DNA of 64,000 nt from Sphingomonadales bacterium. Its GTDB lineage: Bacteria > Pseudomonadota > Alphaproteobacteria > Sphingomonadales > Sphingomonadaceae. This document shows, piece by piece, positions 35,633 through 43,614 of this stretch. The notes below the pieces were generated by a model. It worked only from the letters and a program-made list of their open reading frames with translations, was not told the origin of the DNA and did not search any database. Both the position numbers and the translations under genes were made by a program. The stretch's first letter is position 1; each line of letters opens with the position of its first letter. The DNA lies in the NCBI GenBank assembly GCA_947470185.1, contig CANIRZ010000001.1, positions 30,013-94,012 of the forward strand, given 5' to 3'.

Positions 35633-36016
35633 TCAGCGTCTTTCCGGGGGCGTGGACATAATGGCAAAATTGCCACTCGCCTGTGCAATCAACTTGTCAT
35701 TCTGTGTGATACGGGCGGTTAGATGGGCGACCGTTCGGCCCTTGTTATCCAAAACGGTTTGGCACAGCAACTGGCCCTCCATGACTGGCCGGAAATAACT
35801 GATGGAGATATCAACTGTTGCGCAGGCATATCCTGCATCAAGCGTCGAATAGAGCGCCGCGCCCATGCCAGTGTCTGCCATTGCGTAAATGACAGCGCCA
35901 TGCACGACCCCGTGCGGATTGAAATGTCGGCCATCAATCGGCAGCAGAAGCGTGCTGCTACCGTCGCCTTGTTGTTCTACAGTCAACCCGATGAGATCAG
36001 CAAATGGATGAACCAC
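35633..36016 (-). CDS. PaaI-family hotdog-fold thioesterase
   Basis: A 127-aa acyl-CoA thioesterase. The hotdog motif is HFNPHGVVHGAVIYAMADTG (about 27-46), with Asn, His and Asp in the usual active-site positions, followed by TVDISISYFRPV. The substrate is unknown; many relatives act on aromatic or short acyl-CoA. It sits 19 nt after gcrA on the same strand, probably co-transcribed. Confidence 0.88.
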   Translation of the reverse strand: MVHPFADLIGLTVEQQGDGSSTLLLPIDGRHFNPHGVVHGAVIYAMADTGMGAALYSTLDAGYACATVDISISYFRPVMEGQLLCQTVLDNKGRTVAHLTARITQNDKLIAQASGNFAIMSTPPERR

Positions 36017-36035
36017 GCTTTATCTCGCCGCTGTC

Positions 36036-36713
36036 TTAACGAACCCGTGGTCCGCCAAATGGCATGGGGGGTGGAGGACGACGCACACCGCGCGGAAGCT
36101 GCGCCTGATAGGCACGGCCGCAATGTTCGACGCAATAGGGAAAGCCAGGGTTCACGGGCACGCCGCAGAAATGGAAATCCGCCTCACCGGGGTGGCCAAG
36201 TGGCCAGCGGCAAATACGCTCGTTCAAATCGAGCAAGGAGGTTTTATCCGCCATTTCGGGACTTGGCTTAGCAGGCACAAGACGACGTGGCGGGGCAGGC
36301 GGGATGGGTGCCTGCTGATCGCCGGGGCCCTGACGCATGAAACCGCCGGGTCCGATCGACACGATGCGTGGTGACGACGAAACGCGCGGTGCGGGCGCTT
36401 CTGCGGCATCGTCATCGGCACGTAAGGGCGCAACTGGTTCCGCAACCGGCGCTGCTGGGCGGGGACGGGCAGGTGCTGCAGCGGCAGGCGCTTTGGCTGG
36501 AGCCGCGGCAGGCGCAGCCTTTTTAGGCGCAGCTTTCTTGTCGGCGTCATTGGCCTTAACAGGGGACGGGCGGGATTTCAGGCCCAAGCGATGTGCCTTG
36601 CCGATAACTGCGTTGCGGCTCACGCCACCAAGTTCCTCTGCAATCTGGCTCGCGGTCAGGCCTTTGTCCCAAAGCGCCTTTAATTGATCAATCCGCTCGT
36701 CGGTCCAGGACAT
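36036..36713 (-). CDS. gcrA: GcrA cell-cycle regulator
   Basis: A 225-aa alphaproteobacterial regulator that binds sigma-70 and reads GANTC sites methylated by CcrM, tuning S-phase genes. The N-terminal helix-turn-helix is SWTDERIDQLKALWDKGL plus SRNAVIGKAHRLGL (about 2-45). A Pro/Ala/Lys-rich linker (about 50-130) leads to the conserved C-terminal sigma-binding part, CRWPLGHPGEADFHFCG and PGFPYCVEHCGRAYQ. The linker is longer than in Caulobacter GcrA (173 aa). It is divergent from the ABC permease. Confidence 0.95.
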   Translation of the reverse strand: MSWTDERIDQLKALWDKGLTASQIAEELGGVSRNAVIGKAHRLGLKSRPSPVKANDADKKAAPKKAAPAAAPAKAPAAAAPARPRPAAPVAEPVAPLRADDDAAEAPAPRVSSSPRIVSIGPGGFMRQGPGDQQAPIPPAPPRRLVPAKPSPEMADKTSLLDLNERICRWPLGHPGEADFHFCGVPVNPGFPYCVEHCGRAYQAQLPRGVRRPPPPMPFGGPRVR

Positions 36714-36804
36714 AAATTCGATTCCAATAGCTAGTTGTATATGCCGCGCATGCGGCGCAATTGCGCCTTGCGGTTATCGCTGCAAGCCGATAGTCGATTG
36801 CGCC

Positions 36805-37662
36805 ATGACTATCCACCATAAAAGCGCTCTTGGCCAAGATAGGGATGCACACCCTGTTGTGCAACTGCCTGATGGCGAACGCCATATCCGGAATGTAAAC
36901 TGGATCGGGTTGCAAACCTTATATATGAAAGAGGTGCGCCGCTTTTTTAAGGTGCAGCTGCAAACCGTGTGGGCACCTGCCATCACGACGTTACTCTACC
37001 TCATCATTTTTACTGTCGCGCTTGGTAAGGTTAAGCCAACAGTGTTGGGTGTTTCCTTTGCGGATTTCATTGCGCCGGGCCTGATCATCATGGGCATGAT
37101 GCAAAACGCCTTTGCCAATTCCAGCTTTTCGTTGCTTGTGGGCAAGGTTCAGGGGACGATTGTTGATTATCTGATGCCGCCTTTGTCTAATGCAGAAGTG
37201 CTGGCGGGGCTTGTCGGGGCGTCCGTGACGCGGGCATTTCTGGTCGGGGCGACCATCTGGCTCGCTATGGCAATCTGGCCAGGTGTTAATGTCACACCTG
37301 CGCATTTTTGGGCGGTGTTGTGGTTTGGTTTGATGGGGTCGACGATGCTGGCGCTGATTGGCGTCCTGACGTCCATCTGGGCGGAGAAGTTTGACCATGC
37401 CGCCGCGGTAAGCAATTTCGTTGTTGCTCCAGCAGCGCTTTTGTCTGGTACCTTTTACTCGGTCGATAAGCTTTCGCCGACCTTTCAAGCGATCAGCCAC
37501 GCCAATCCGTTTTTCTACGCCATATCGGGTTTTCGTTATGGCTTCATCGGCAGTGCGGACAGCCCCGTTGTGTTGGGTGCGCTTTTGCTGCTGGCGTTGA
37601 ACACCACGCTTGGGCTGATCTGTTATTTCCTCCTCCGTTCAGGATGGAAATTGCGCGCTTAA
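36805..37662 (+). CDS. ABC-2 type transporter permease (no ATPase beside it)
   Basis: A 285-aa inner-membrane permease of the YadH/DrrB class. A soluble N-terminus of about 40 residues is followed by six transmembrane segments; LYMKEVRRFFKVQLQTVWAP (about 40-59) and VVAPAALLSGTFYSVDKL are family segments. Export of a lipid, polysaccharide or drug is possible. The ATP-binding partner is normally encoded just upstream; here the upstream neighbour is divergent gcrA, so the pair appears to be split. Confidence 0.85.
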   Translation: MTIHHKSALGQDRDAHPVVQLPDGERHIRNVNWIGLQTLYMKEVRRFFKVQLQTVWAPAITTLLYLIIFTVALGKVKPTVLGVSFADFIAPGLIIMGMMQNAFANSSFSLLVGKVQGTIVDYLMPPLSNAEVLAGLVGASVTRAFLVGATIWLAMAIWPGVNVTPAHFWAVLWFGLMGSTMLALIGVLTSIWAEKFDHAAAVSNFVVAPAALLSGTFYSVDKLSPTFQAISHANPFFYAISGFRYGFIGSADSPVVLGALLLLALNTTLGLICYFLLRSGWKLRA

Positions 37663-37723
37663 CTAATGTTTGGGAACTAAATTCTGCACGCAGATGGTCG
37701 TAATCCCCGGAAAGGGGAAAACG

Positions 37724-37987
37724 ATGACAATGATGGCAGAGGCCAAGCTGGAGCATTGCAGTGCGCAGCTGCAAACCGCGTTAATGAAGGGCAATAGCGC
37801 CGAAATCATCGCGGCGCGTGAACTGCTTCGGCTGTCATTGGAGGAGATGCAAGAATCGGGATATTGGCGCGACAACCCCGATCAACTCCAAATCCAGATG
37901 CGCCTCTATCGCATATCAGCAAAAATGATGTTCAACCCGCCGGCGTCCATGTCTGGGCCTGACAAAAAGGTCCAATACATCCCTTGA
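37724..37987 (+). CDS. Small hypothetical protein
   Basis: An 87-aa soluble protein. The ATG at 37724 has AAAGGGGAAAAC just upstream, so I prefer it to an in-frame start at 37670. It is mostly helical and carries no motif I recognise: AKLEHCSAQLQTALMKGNSA, then ARELLRLSLEEMQESGYW, ending KKVQYIP. Its last 56 nt overlap the 3' end of the DUF2147 gene on the opposite strand. Confidence 0.6.
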   Translation: MTMMAEAKLEHCSAQLQTALMKGNSAEIIAARELLRLSLEEMQESGYWRDNPDQLQIQMRLYRISAKMMFNPPASMSGPDKKVQYIP

Positions 37988-38351
37988 CTACGAGATTGCC
38001 GGATTTGCCTTTGTAGACAATCGAGCGGTAGGTTTTTCCAGACTTCGGATCGTAAATTTGGCCCTTATATTGTTCGCCATCGGCTTTAAAACCAGTCAGG
38101 ACATTCAGACCCAAAATAGTCCTGCTGCGTAATGCCTTATCGGGATTGTTAATGTCCTTTGCGCCCGGACCAGCAGGAGGATTAACCAAAAACTTCGCAA
38201 GCTTACCGCACAATGCCGCGCCGCATTGGTAAATCTCAACTACGCCATCCTTGCTTTGCGTGATCCAGCGGCCGGATATCGGTGCCGCCGCCTGTGCAGG
38301 GATGGCTGTAACAATACATGCGGCAATCAAATATTTTTTCGCGAAATACAT
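37932..38351 (-). CDS. Exported DUF2147 protein
   Basis: A 139-aa protein starting at the ATG at 38351, with AGAGGAAG upstream. A signal peptide covers about 1-22 (cleavage near AQAAA). The mature part has GRWITQSKDGVVEIYQCGAA, NPDKALRSRTILGLNVLTGF and KGQIYDPKSGKTYRSIV, which define DUF2147, a small beta-barrel-like periplasmic family of unknown role. Cysteine pairs (CGAALCG and GCIGPFC) may form disulfides. Confidence 0.88.
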   Translation of the reverse strand: MYFAKKYLIAACIVTAIPAQAAAPISGRWITQSKDGVVEIYQCGAALCGKLAKFLVNPPAGPGAKDINNPDKALRSRTILGLNVLTGFKADGEQYKGQIYDPKSGKTYRSIVYKGKSGNLVVKGCIGPFCQAQTWTPAG

Positions 38352-38445
38352 GGGGCTTCCTCTCATTTTACGGTCGGCATAAACGGCTGCGGGGTAAGCT
38401 GCAATGCTTTTGCCTTTTGTGTGTGTCATGCTAATCGCGTTGATC

Positions 38446-39078
38446 ATGAAAGACATTATCCTGTTTGACTATTGGCGTTCCTCGGCAAGCTATCGCGTGC
38501 GGATCGTACTGAACCTCAAAAATGTGCCCTATACGCGTGTGCCGACAAGCCTGTTGGACAATGAACAAAAGGCGCCCGATTATGTTGCACGCAACCCGCA
38601 AGGTTTCGTGCCCATGCTGTCGATTGACGGTCATGATCTGACGCAGAGCCTTGCCATCATCGATTATCTCGATGCCCATTATCCTGACCCCGCAATGGTA
38701 TCATCGAACCCGGCGGATCGGGCGAAAACTTTGGCGCAGGCGTTGATTATTGCCGCGGACACACACCCCATCGATAATCTGCGTATCCTGCGCTATTTGA
38801 AGGAGCAGATGGGGCAATCGCAAGAGGCGGTGGACGCATGGTATCGGCACTGGATCATCGAAGGCTTTACTGCTTTGGAGGCTATGGCCCCCGAAGAGGG
38901 TCTATTCGGCGGTGACCTGCCTAATCTGGCCGATGTGTGCCTTGTGCCGCAAATGGCCAATGCGCGCAGGGTCGACACGCCATTTGTGCAATTTCCCAAA
39001 TTAATGCGGATTGACGCCGCGCTTACCGCGTTACCCGCCTTTGTCGCTGCACATCCTGATCAAGTGAAGCCGGACTGA
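38446..39078 (+). CDS. maiA: Maleylacetoacetate isomerase (zeta-class GST)
   Basis: A 210-aa glutathione-dependent cis-trans isomerase of tyrosine/homogentisate breakdown. The active-site sequence is SSASYRVRI (about 12-20), the glutathione-binding NPQGFVPMLSIDG, then QSLAIIDYLDAHYP. The C-terminal helical domain has NLADVCLVPQMANARRV. The ATG at 38446 is preferred over one 42 nt upstream. Its stop overlaps the marR start (TGATG). A fumarylacetoacetase-family gene follows 1.5 kb later, so the pathway context is plausible. Confidence 0.9.
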   Translation: MKDIILFDYWRSSASYRVRIVLNLKNVPYTRVPTSLLDNEQKAPDYVARNPQGFVPMLSIDGHDLTQSLAIIDYLDAHYPDPAMVSSNPADRAKTLAQALIIAADTHPIDNLRILRYLKEQMGQSQEAVDAWYRHWIIEGFTALEAMAPEEGLFGGDLPNLADVCLVPQMANARRVDTPFVQFPKLMRIDAALTALPAFVAAHPDQVKPD

Positions 39079-39524
39079 TGTCTGCCAAGAAACTGAGGCT
39101 TAGTGCCTTTCTTCCGTACCAATTGTCGATTACGTCGAACGCCGTAAGCGATCTGATCGCGCGTGCCTATCGTGGCAAATTTGCGCTTAAGGTCCCCGAA
39201 TGGCGGGTCATGGCGCTATTGGGCGAAGGCGATGTGGCCACGCAGCGGCAATTGGTTGCTGCCACCGCTATGGACAAGGTTACGGTAAATAGGGCCTGCA
39301 AGGCGCTGGAGGAACGGGACTTGATCAGCCGCGTGCCAAATACAGCGGACGGGCGATCGCACCATCTGGCGCTGACGCCGGCGGGCCGCGATCTGTATGA
39401 ACAAATTGTACCTGAGGCGCTTAGCTTAGAGGCTGAGCTTGAGACAATATTGGGCAGCGGCGAGGCGAAGATGCTTGAGGCGATGCTTGCGCAATTGCGC
39501 GCCAGGGTAACTGAACTCGGCTAG
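39078..39524 (+). CDS. MarR-family transcriptional regulator
   Basis: A 148-aa winged-helix repressor-type protein. Core: VPEWRVMALLGEGDVATQRQ, MDKVTVNRACKALEERDLIS, then a beta wing VPNTADGRSHHLALT. Coupling to maiA (one-base overlap) suggests it controls maleylacetoacetate/tyrosine breakdown; this is inference. Its stop overlaps the end of the convergent C13 peptidase gene by 4 nt. Confidence 0.86.
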   Translation: MSAKKLRLSAFLPYQLSITSNAVSDLIARAYRGKFALKVPEWRVMALLGEGDVATQRQLVAATAMDKVTVNRACKALEERDLISRVPNTADGRSHHLALTPAGRDLYEQIVPEALSLEAELETILGSGEAKMLEAMLAQLRARVTELG

Positions 39525-40447
39525 TCCGAACTAATCGCAGGACGGCCAACTTTGGCGGTCGGGGTTTTGGGCATCCTATCTTCCAACGCATCAAGCCAGA
39601 CGCGCGCGTTGTCACCGACAAAAACCTGCGGCCGTGATGGGACAAGCCTTAATTGGCCTTCCCAGTCAGAGATCAACCGTGTTGCTTCCCCCACAGCGAC
39701 GTCGAATGTCTGCGGCTTGCGCAGAGCATTGTTAACCAACGCGTCGCCGAAAAAGGTCCAGTCATTGCCCGGCGCGCATCCAAAAGATGTACGTTGCGAT
39801 GATGCTGCGGTGACGATGACGGTTTGGTCATTGGTCAGCAGCGGAAGGAAAATCCCTGAAAAGCATGCCGACAGCAGCACCATGCGGCGTTTTATGCCGA
39901 CGCCATCAATCAAATTGGCCAGACGCTGTGGCCCAATCATGCCCCCGGCATATTCCCCATCGCGATAGGCAAGGCCCGATACCGGGTCGCCATGAGTGGT
40001 GGCAAACAGGATGAGCACATCCTCCCTAGGATCCATCTTCGCGGCAATAGCTGCCAGACCTATGGCCAGGTTAGATGGTGACCCTTGCGCGGGGCCTGTG
40101 GCCTTGTCGTCTGCGCCCGCCGCCAGATGAAGTGTGCGACCCGCCGCGCCATAGCGCCGTGCCAACACATTGGCGGCTTCGGAAGACTCGCGGGTGAATA
40201 CAGGGTCGGAATCGAGGCCAATGGAAAGAACATAGGCATCCACAACACCGGGCCGTTGCGGTTGCAATGCGGCAATGGCAGTGGTGAGCCGTTTATGCTG
40301 TGACATATACCATGTCGCCGAACGGCTTTGCTCGGCAAACCACCCATTTTTAGCGGCTTCGATCGTGTTGAAACTCTGCTGCTGGCTGAAGGCAGAACCG
40401 CTGACAAGCAGTGAAAGCGCCAATACCCCGAATTGTGCCAACCGCAT
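39521..40447 (-). CDS. Exported C13-family (legumain-like) cysteine peptidase
   Basis: A 308-aa protein. The ATG at 40447 has GGGGGA 8 nt upstream and starts a signal peptide (1-20, VSGSAFSQQ). The caspase-like fold shows VDAYVLSIGLDSDPVF (about 69-84), catalytic H152 in LFATTHGDP and C195 in LLSACFSG, and then SFGCAPGNDWTFFGDALVN, the pattern of bacterial C13 peptidases. Targets are unknown; cleavage after Asn is a property of plant legumain and need not hold here. It is placed in the periplasm by the signal peptide, between marR and a fumarylacetoacetase-type gene. Confidence 0.83.
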   Translation of the reverse strand: MRLAQFGVLALSLLVSGSAFSQQQSFNTIEAAKNGWFAEQSRSATWYMSQHKRLTTAIAALQPQRPGVVDAYVLSIGLDSDPVFTRESSEAANVLARRYGAAGRTLHLAAGADDKATGPAQGSPSNLAIGLAAIAAKMDPREDVLILFATTHGDPVSGLAYRDGEYAGGMIGPQRLANLIDGVGIKRRMVLLSACFSGIFLPLLTNDQTVIVTAASSQRTSFGCAPGNDWTFFGDALVNNALRKPQTFDVAVGEATRLISDWEGQLRLVPSRPQVFVGDNARVWLDALEDRMPKTPTAKVGRPAISSD

Positions 40448-40548
40448 TTTGACAATCCCCCGTCCCATGCCGAGCAATTCTAGACACACAGTCGCGGTTG
40501 CCGCAACTGCAATATGGTTGCATGATGAGGAAAATCAGGAGAACAATC

Positions 40549-41559
40549 ATGAAACTTGCATCATTGAAGTCGGGCCGTGACGGACATCTGGTTGTCGTGT
40601 CGGACAATCTCGCTTGGTATGCGGATGCTGCGCATATCGTTCCGACAATGCAGGCAGCGCTTGATGATTGGGACGATGTCGCCCCCCGGCTGCAAGCACT
40701 GGCGACCGACTTGGAACATGCGGTTATCCCGCGCGAACGTTTCCACGAACATGACGCGGCGGCACCCCTTCCGCGCGCCTATCAGTGGGCAGACGGTTCG
40801 GCATATGTGAACCATGTGGATTTGGTCCGCAAGGCACGCGGCGCAGTGCTGCCCGAAAGCTTCTGGCATGATCCGTTAGTATATCAGGGCGGTTCCGACG
40901 CATTCATGGGCGCGCGCGACGACATTCCTATAGCGGACGCAAATTGGGGCTGCGACTTTGAGGCGGAGATTGTTGTCGTGACGGGCGATGTGCCAATGGG
41001 AACATCCGCCGCCGACGCCTTGGCTTACGTCCGTCTGATTGGGCTCGTGAACGATGTGTCCTTGCGCAACCTTATCCCCGCCGAGTTGGAAAAGGGCTTT
41101 GGCTTTGTCCAGTCAAAGCCTGCCAGCACTTTGTCTCCGGTATTCGTCACGCCCGATAGCCTTGGGGATAGTTGGAAGGATGGAAAATTGCACCGGACGC
41201 TGCATGTTGACCTTAACGGCGCGCCATTTGGCAGGGCTGTTGCGTCGGATGATTGCACCTTTGATTTTGGCACATTGATCGCCCATCTCGCCAAGACCCG
41301 CAATGTCGGGGCAGGGTCTATCATTGGGTCAGGGACAGTGTCCAACCGCGATGCCGACGGCGGTCCCGGCAAACCCATTGCCGATGGTGGCCTTGGCTAT
41401 AGCTGCTTGGCCGAAGTGCGCATGGTTGAGAAAATACAGACTGGCGAGATGGCAACGCCATTCCTGAAAGACGGCGACATATTGCGGATTGAAGTGCTCG
41501 ACGACGCTGGCCACAGCATATTTGGCGCTATCGAACAGAGCATACGCACGACCCAATAG
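40549..41559 (+). CDS. Fumarylacetoacetate hydrolase-family protein
   Basis: A 336-aa enzyme starting at the ATG at 40549, with AGGAGAAC 6 nt upstream. Typical blocks are FAH N-domain residues 1-60, PLPRAYQWADGSAYVNH, GCDFEAEIVVVTGDVPMGTS with metal-binding glutamates, GLVNDVSLRNLIPAELEKG, SGTVSNRDADGGPGKPI, and FLKDGDILRIEVLDDAGHSI. It hydrolyses C-C bonds in fumarylacetoacetate or similar acylpyruvates. With maiA nearby, tyrosine breakdown is the likely pathway, though hmgA and hppD are not here. Confidence 0.9.
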   Translation: MKLASLKSGRDGHLVVVSDNLAWYADAAHIVPTMQAALDDWDDVAPRLQALATDLEHAVIPRERFHEHDAAAPLPRAYQWADGSAYVNHVDLVRKARGAVLPESFWHDPLVYQGGSDAFMGARDDIPIADANWGCDFEAEIVVVTGDVPMGTSAADALAYVRLIGLVNDVSLRNLIPAELEKGFGFVQSKPASTLSPVFVTPDSLGDSWKDGKLHRTLHVDLNGAPFGRAVASDDCTFDFGTLIAHLAKTRNVGAGSIIGSGTVSNRDADGGPGKPIADGGLGYSCLAEVRMVEKIQTGEMATPFLKDGDILRIEVLDDAGHSIFGAIEQSIRTTQ

Positions 41560-41572
41560 GGCGGCCTATTGG
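41553..41572 (+). terminator. Hairpin at the end of the FAH-family gene
   Basis: CCAATAGG-GCGG-CCTATTGG is a perfect 8-bp stem that includes the stop codon. CTATCCTTT follows. It probably ends the FAH transcript and may also protect the convergent tad operon. Confidence 0.55.
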
Positions 41573-41590
41573 CTATCCTTTCTGCCCCAT

Positions 41591-42589
41591 TTATTTGTTA
41601 CCGGAAAATGCGTCGCTGATCGAGCAGGCAGCTGGCCCAAGAATAACAATGAACAAAGTCGGCAGAATGAACAGGATGAGCGGAATGGTCATAATGGCTG
41701 GCAAACGCGCCGCTTTTTCCTCGGCACGCATCATACGATCGTTGCGGAATTCGGCCGAAAGCACGCGTAAGGCAGAGGCCAAAGGCGTGCCGTATTTTTC
41801 GGTCTGAATCATGGTGGTCACAACGCCGCGGATCGAGTCCAAATTCACGCGATATGCGAGATTTTCAAAAGCCATCCGGCGTTCAGTTAAAAAGCCAAGC
41901 TCAATAGCTGTGAGCGTAAACTCGTCGCCCAATTCGGGATAGCCGCGTCCTAATTCTTTAGCCACGCGGTTGAACGCGGTGTCGACGGTCAAGCCAGCCT
42001 CGGCGCAGATCACGAGCAAGTCTAAAGCATCGGGAAGTCCCTTGCGAATGGCCTCCGTCCGCTTGGTGACTAAATTGGCAACATAGATATCTGCCGCTTT
42101 ATAACTTAAAATTGCGGCAGCGGCGAAGGCAGCAAATTTTTTGAATGCGCCCCATTCAGGGACACCGTTCATGGCATAGATGTAAATGGCCGCGCCCCCG
42201 CCAAGGATAATCGGAAGCACCATGCGGCAGAAAATAACGGTGACGGCCAATTCCTTGCGGCGGATGCCGGCTTGCGCCAACCGCTGCTGCACAGCCTTGA
42301 CCTGGTCATCCTGAAGAACCTTAAGCTTCGACAATAACTGCTGAATCTTGTCCGTGGTTTCGTGCGTACGCACCAACTTTGGGCGCTTTTTGGACGTGCT
42401 CGCTATGATGCCAGCCTTCAGCTGTTCACGCCGTTCGCTCAGCGCCTTTACCCGTTTTGCCATGGGGTTGCGTACAGTCACGGCAGAATAGATGGCAATA
42501 ATAACCGCCATGCAGGCCACTGCCGAAAGCATTGTGGCGACCCACAATAAGTCGATGCCCATCCATTGAGGTCCACCCGCGTTGGTCAT
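41591..42589 (-). CDS. tadC: Tad pilus inner-membrane protein TadC
   Basis: A 332-aa T2SSF-domain membrane protein of the tight-adherence pilus platform. An N-terminal transmembrane segment (about 13-33) is followed by the cytoplasmic region KQLLSKLKVLQDDQVKAVQQ, helices about 120-160, the GSPII_F domain with DALDLLVICAEAGLTVDTAF and MIQTEKYGTPLASALRVLS, and a C-terminal transmembrane pair ending AACSISDAFSGNK. It is last in the operon, 21 nt after tadB. Confidence 0.9.
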   Translation of the reverse strand: MTNAGGPQWMGIDLLWVATMLSAVACMAVIIAIYSAVTVRNPMAKRVKALSERREQLKAGIIASTSKKRPKLVRTHETTDKIQQLLSKLKVLQDDQVKAVQQRLAQAGIRRKELAVTVIFCRMVLPIILGGGAAIYIYAMNGVPEWGAFKKFAAFAAAAILSYKAADIYVANLVTKRTEAIRKGLPDALDLLVICAEAGLTVDTAFNRVAKELGRGYPELGDEFTLTAIELGFLTERRMAFENLAYRVNLDSIRGVVTTMIQTEKYGTPLASALRVLSAEFRNDRMMRAEEKAARLPAIMTIPLILFILPTLFIVILGPAACSISDAFSGNK

Positions 42590-42610
42590 ATGCCCTGCCC
42601 CGTCCCCAAC

Positions 42611-43573
42611 TTAAATTTCAAAGCTGACCATTTTGGCCATGATGAACACGCCCATAGACATCCATAAGGCGCCGCCTAGACCCGCAATAATCAAGCGTTG
42701 CTCATAGAAAAAGCCGGCGAGATATTGCGGATTAACGATCCAGACCATGCCGAAAACGAAAAATGGCAAAGAGCCCACGATATAGGCAGATGCCTTGGAT
42801 TCAGACGACATGGCGCGTATTTTGAGTTTCATTTGCGCACGTTTGCGTAAGACGTCAGCCAAATTAGCTAGCGTTTCTGCAAGATTGCCTCCGGTCTCGC
42901 GCTGAATGGCCAGGGTGATTACAAAAAACTGGAATTCTGCCGTACCTAAACGGTCGGCCGTTTCCTGCAGCGATTCTTCCATGCTCTTACCGATTTTGAC
43001 CTTTTCGGTGACCAATTTGAATTCTTCACCAACGGGGCCCGGAACTTCTTTTGCAACAACGCTCAGCGTCTCACCCACGGGGAGGCCCGACTTCAACCCG
43101 CGCACCAAAAGTTCTATGGCGTCGGGGAAGTTGGCGGTGAATTTGTTAATCCGTCGTGCGATGAAAAAATCGAGCAATATATGTGGCAAACCAGCACCAA
43201 CCAGCAGCCCGCCAAAAAGCGCCAACAACAACGGTGCGTCTTTTAGCCACAATAGCACCATCACAAAAAACGCCAGTCCACCCGAAACGTTCAAATATTG
43301 TTGCAGTGTCCATTTTTTGCCAGTCTGGGCAAGTCGCAGGCGCAGCTTGTCAGTCCTGCTAATATCCCGGCCATCGGTAAAAATCATCGGGCGGCGTGAC
43401 GCTACCGCCTTGCGCATCTGTTGTTCAACGCGGGCATCCGCACTGTCGGAGTGGCGCATTTTTATGGCACCCAGACGCCGAGTTGTCGCCTGACCAACAT
43501 TAGGTCCCATGAAGGCGACAGCCAGCAGAACAAAAATGAGAATTATTCCGGCGCCGAATGTTAAAATCTGCAT
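42611..43573 (-). CDS. tadB: Tad pilus inner-membrane protein TadB
   Basis: A 320-aa T2SSF-domain protein that pairs with TadC. One N-terminal helix (about 4-22), helices about 90-130, then FPDAIELLVRGLKSGLPVGE and TLAIQRETGGNLAETLANLA, two GSPII_F signatures, and two C-terminal helices (about 262-310). It begins 41 nt after cpaE; the ATPase gene cpaF that normally stands between these two is absent. Confidence 0.9.
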   Translation of the reverse strand: MQILTFGAGIILIFVLLAVAFMGPNVGQATTRRLGAIKMRHSDSADARVEQQMRKAVASRRPMIFTDGRDISRTDKLRLRLAQTGKKWTLQQYLNVSGGLAFFVMVLLWLKDAPLLLALFGGLLVGAGLPHILLDFFIARRINKFTANFPDAIELLVRGLKSGLPVGETLSVVAKEVPGPVGEEFKLVTEKVKIGKSMEESLQETADRLGTAEFQFFVITLAIQRETGGNLAETLANLADVLRKRAQMKLKIRAMSSESKASAYIVGSLPFFVFGMVWIVNPQYLAGFFYEQRLIIAGLGGALWMSMGVFIMAKMVSFEI

Positions 43574-43614
43574 ATTGCTGTGCTCTGTTGTTGTGGCCTT
43601 AAGCGCCCGCCGTT

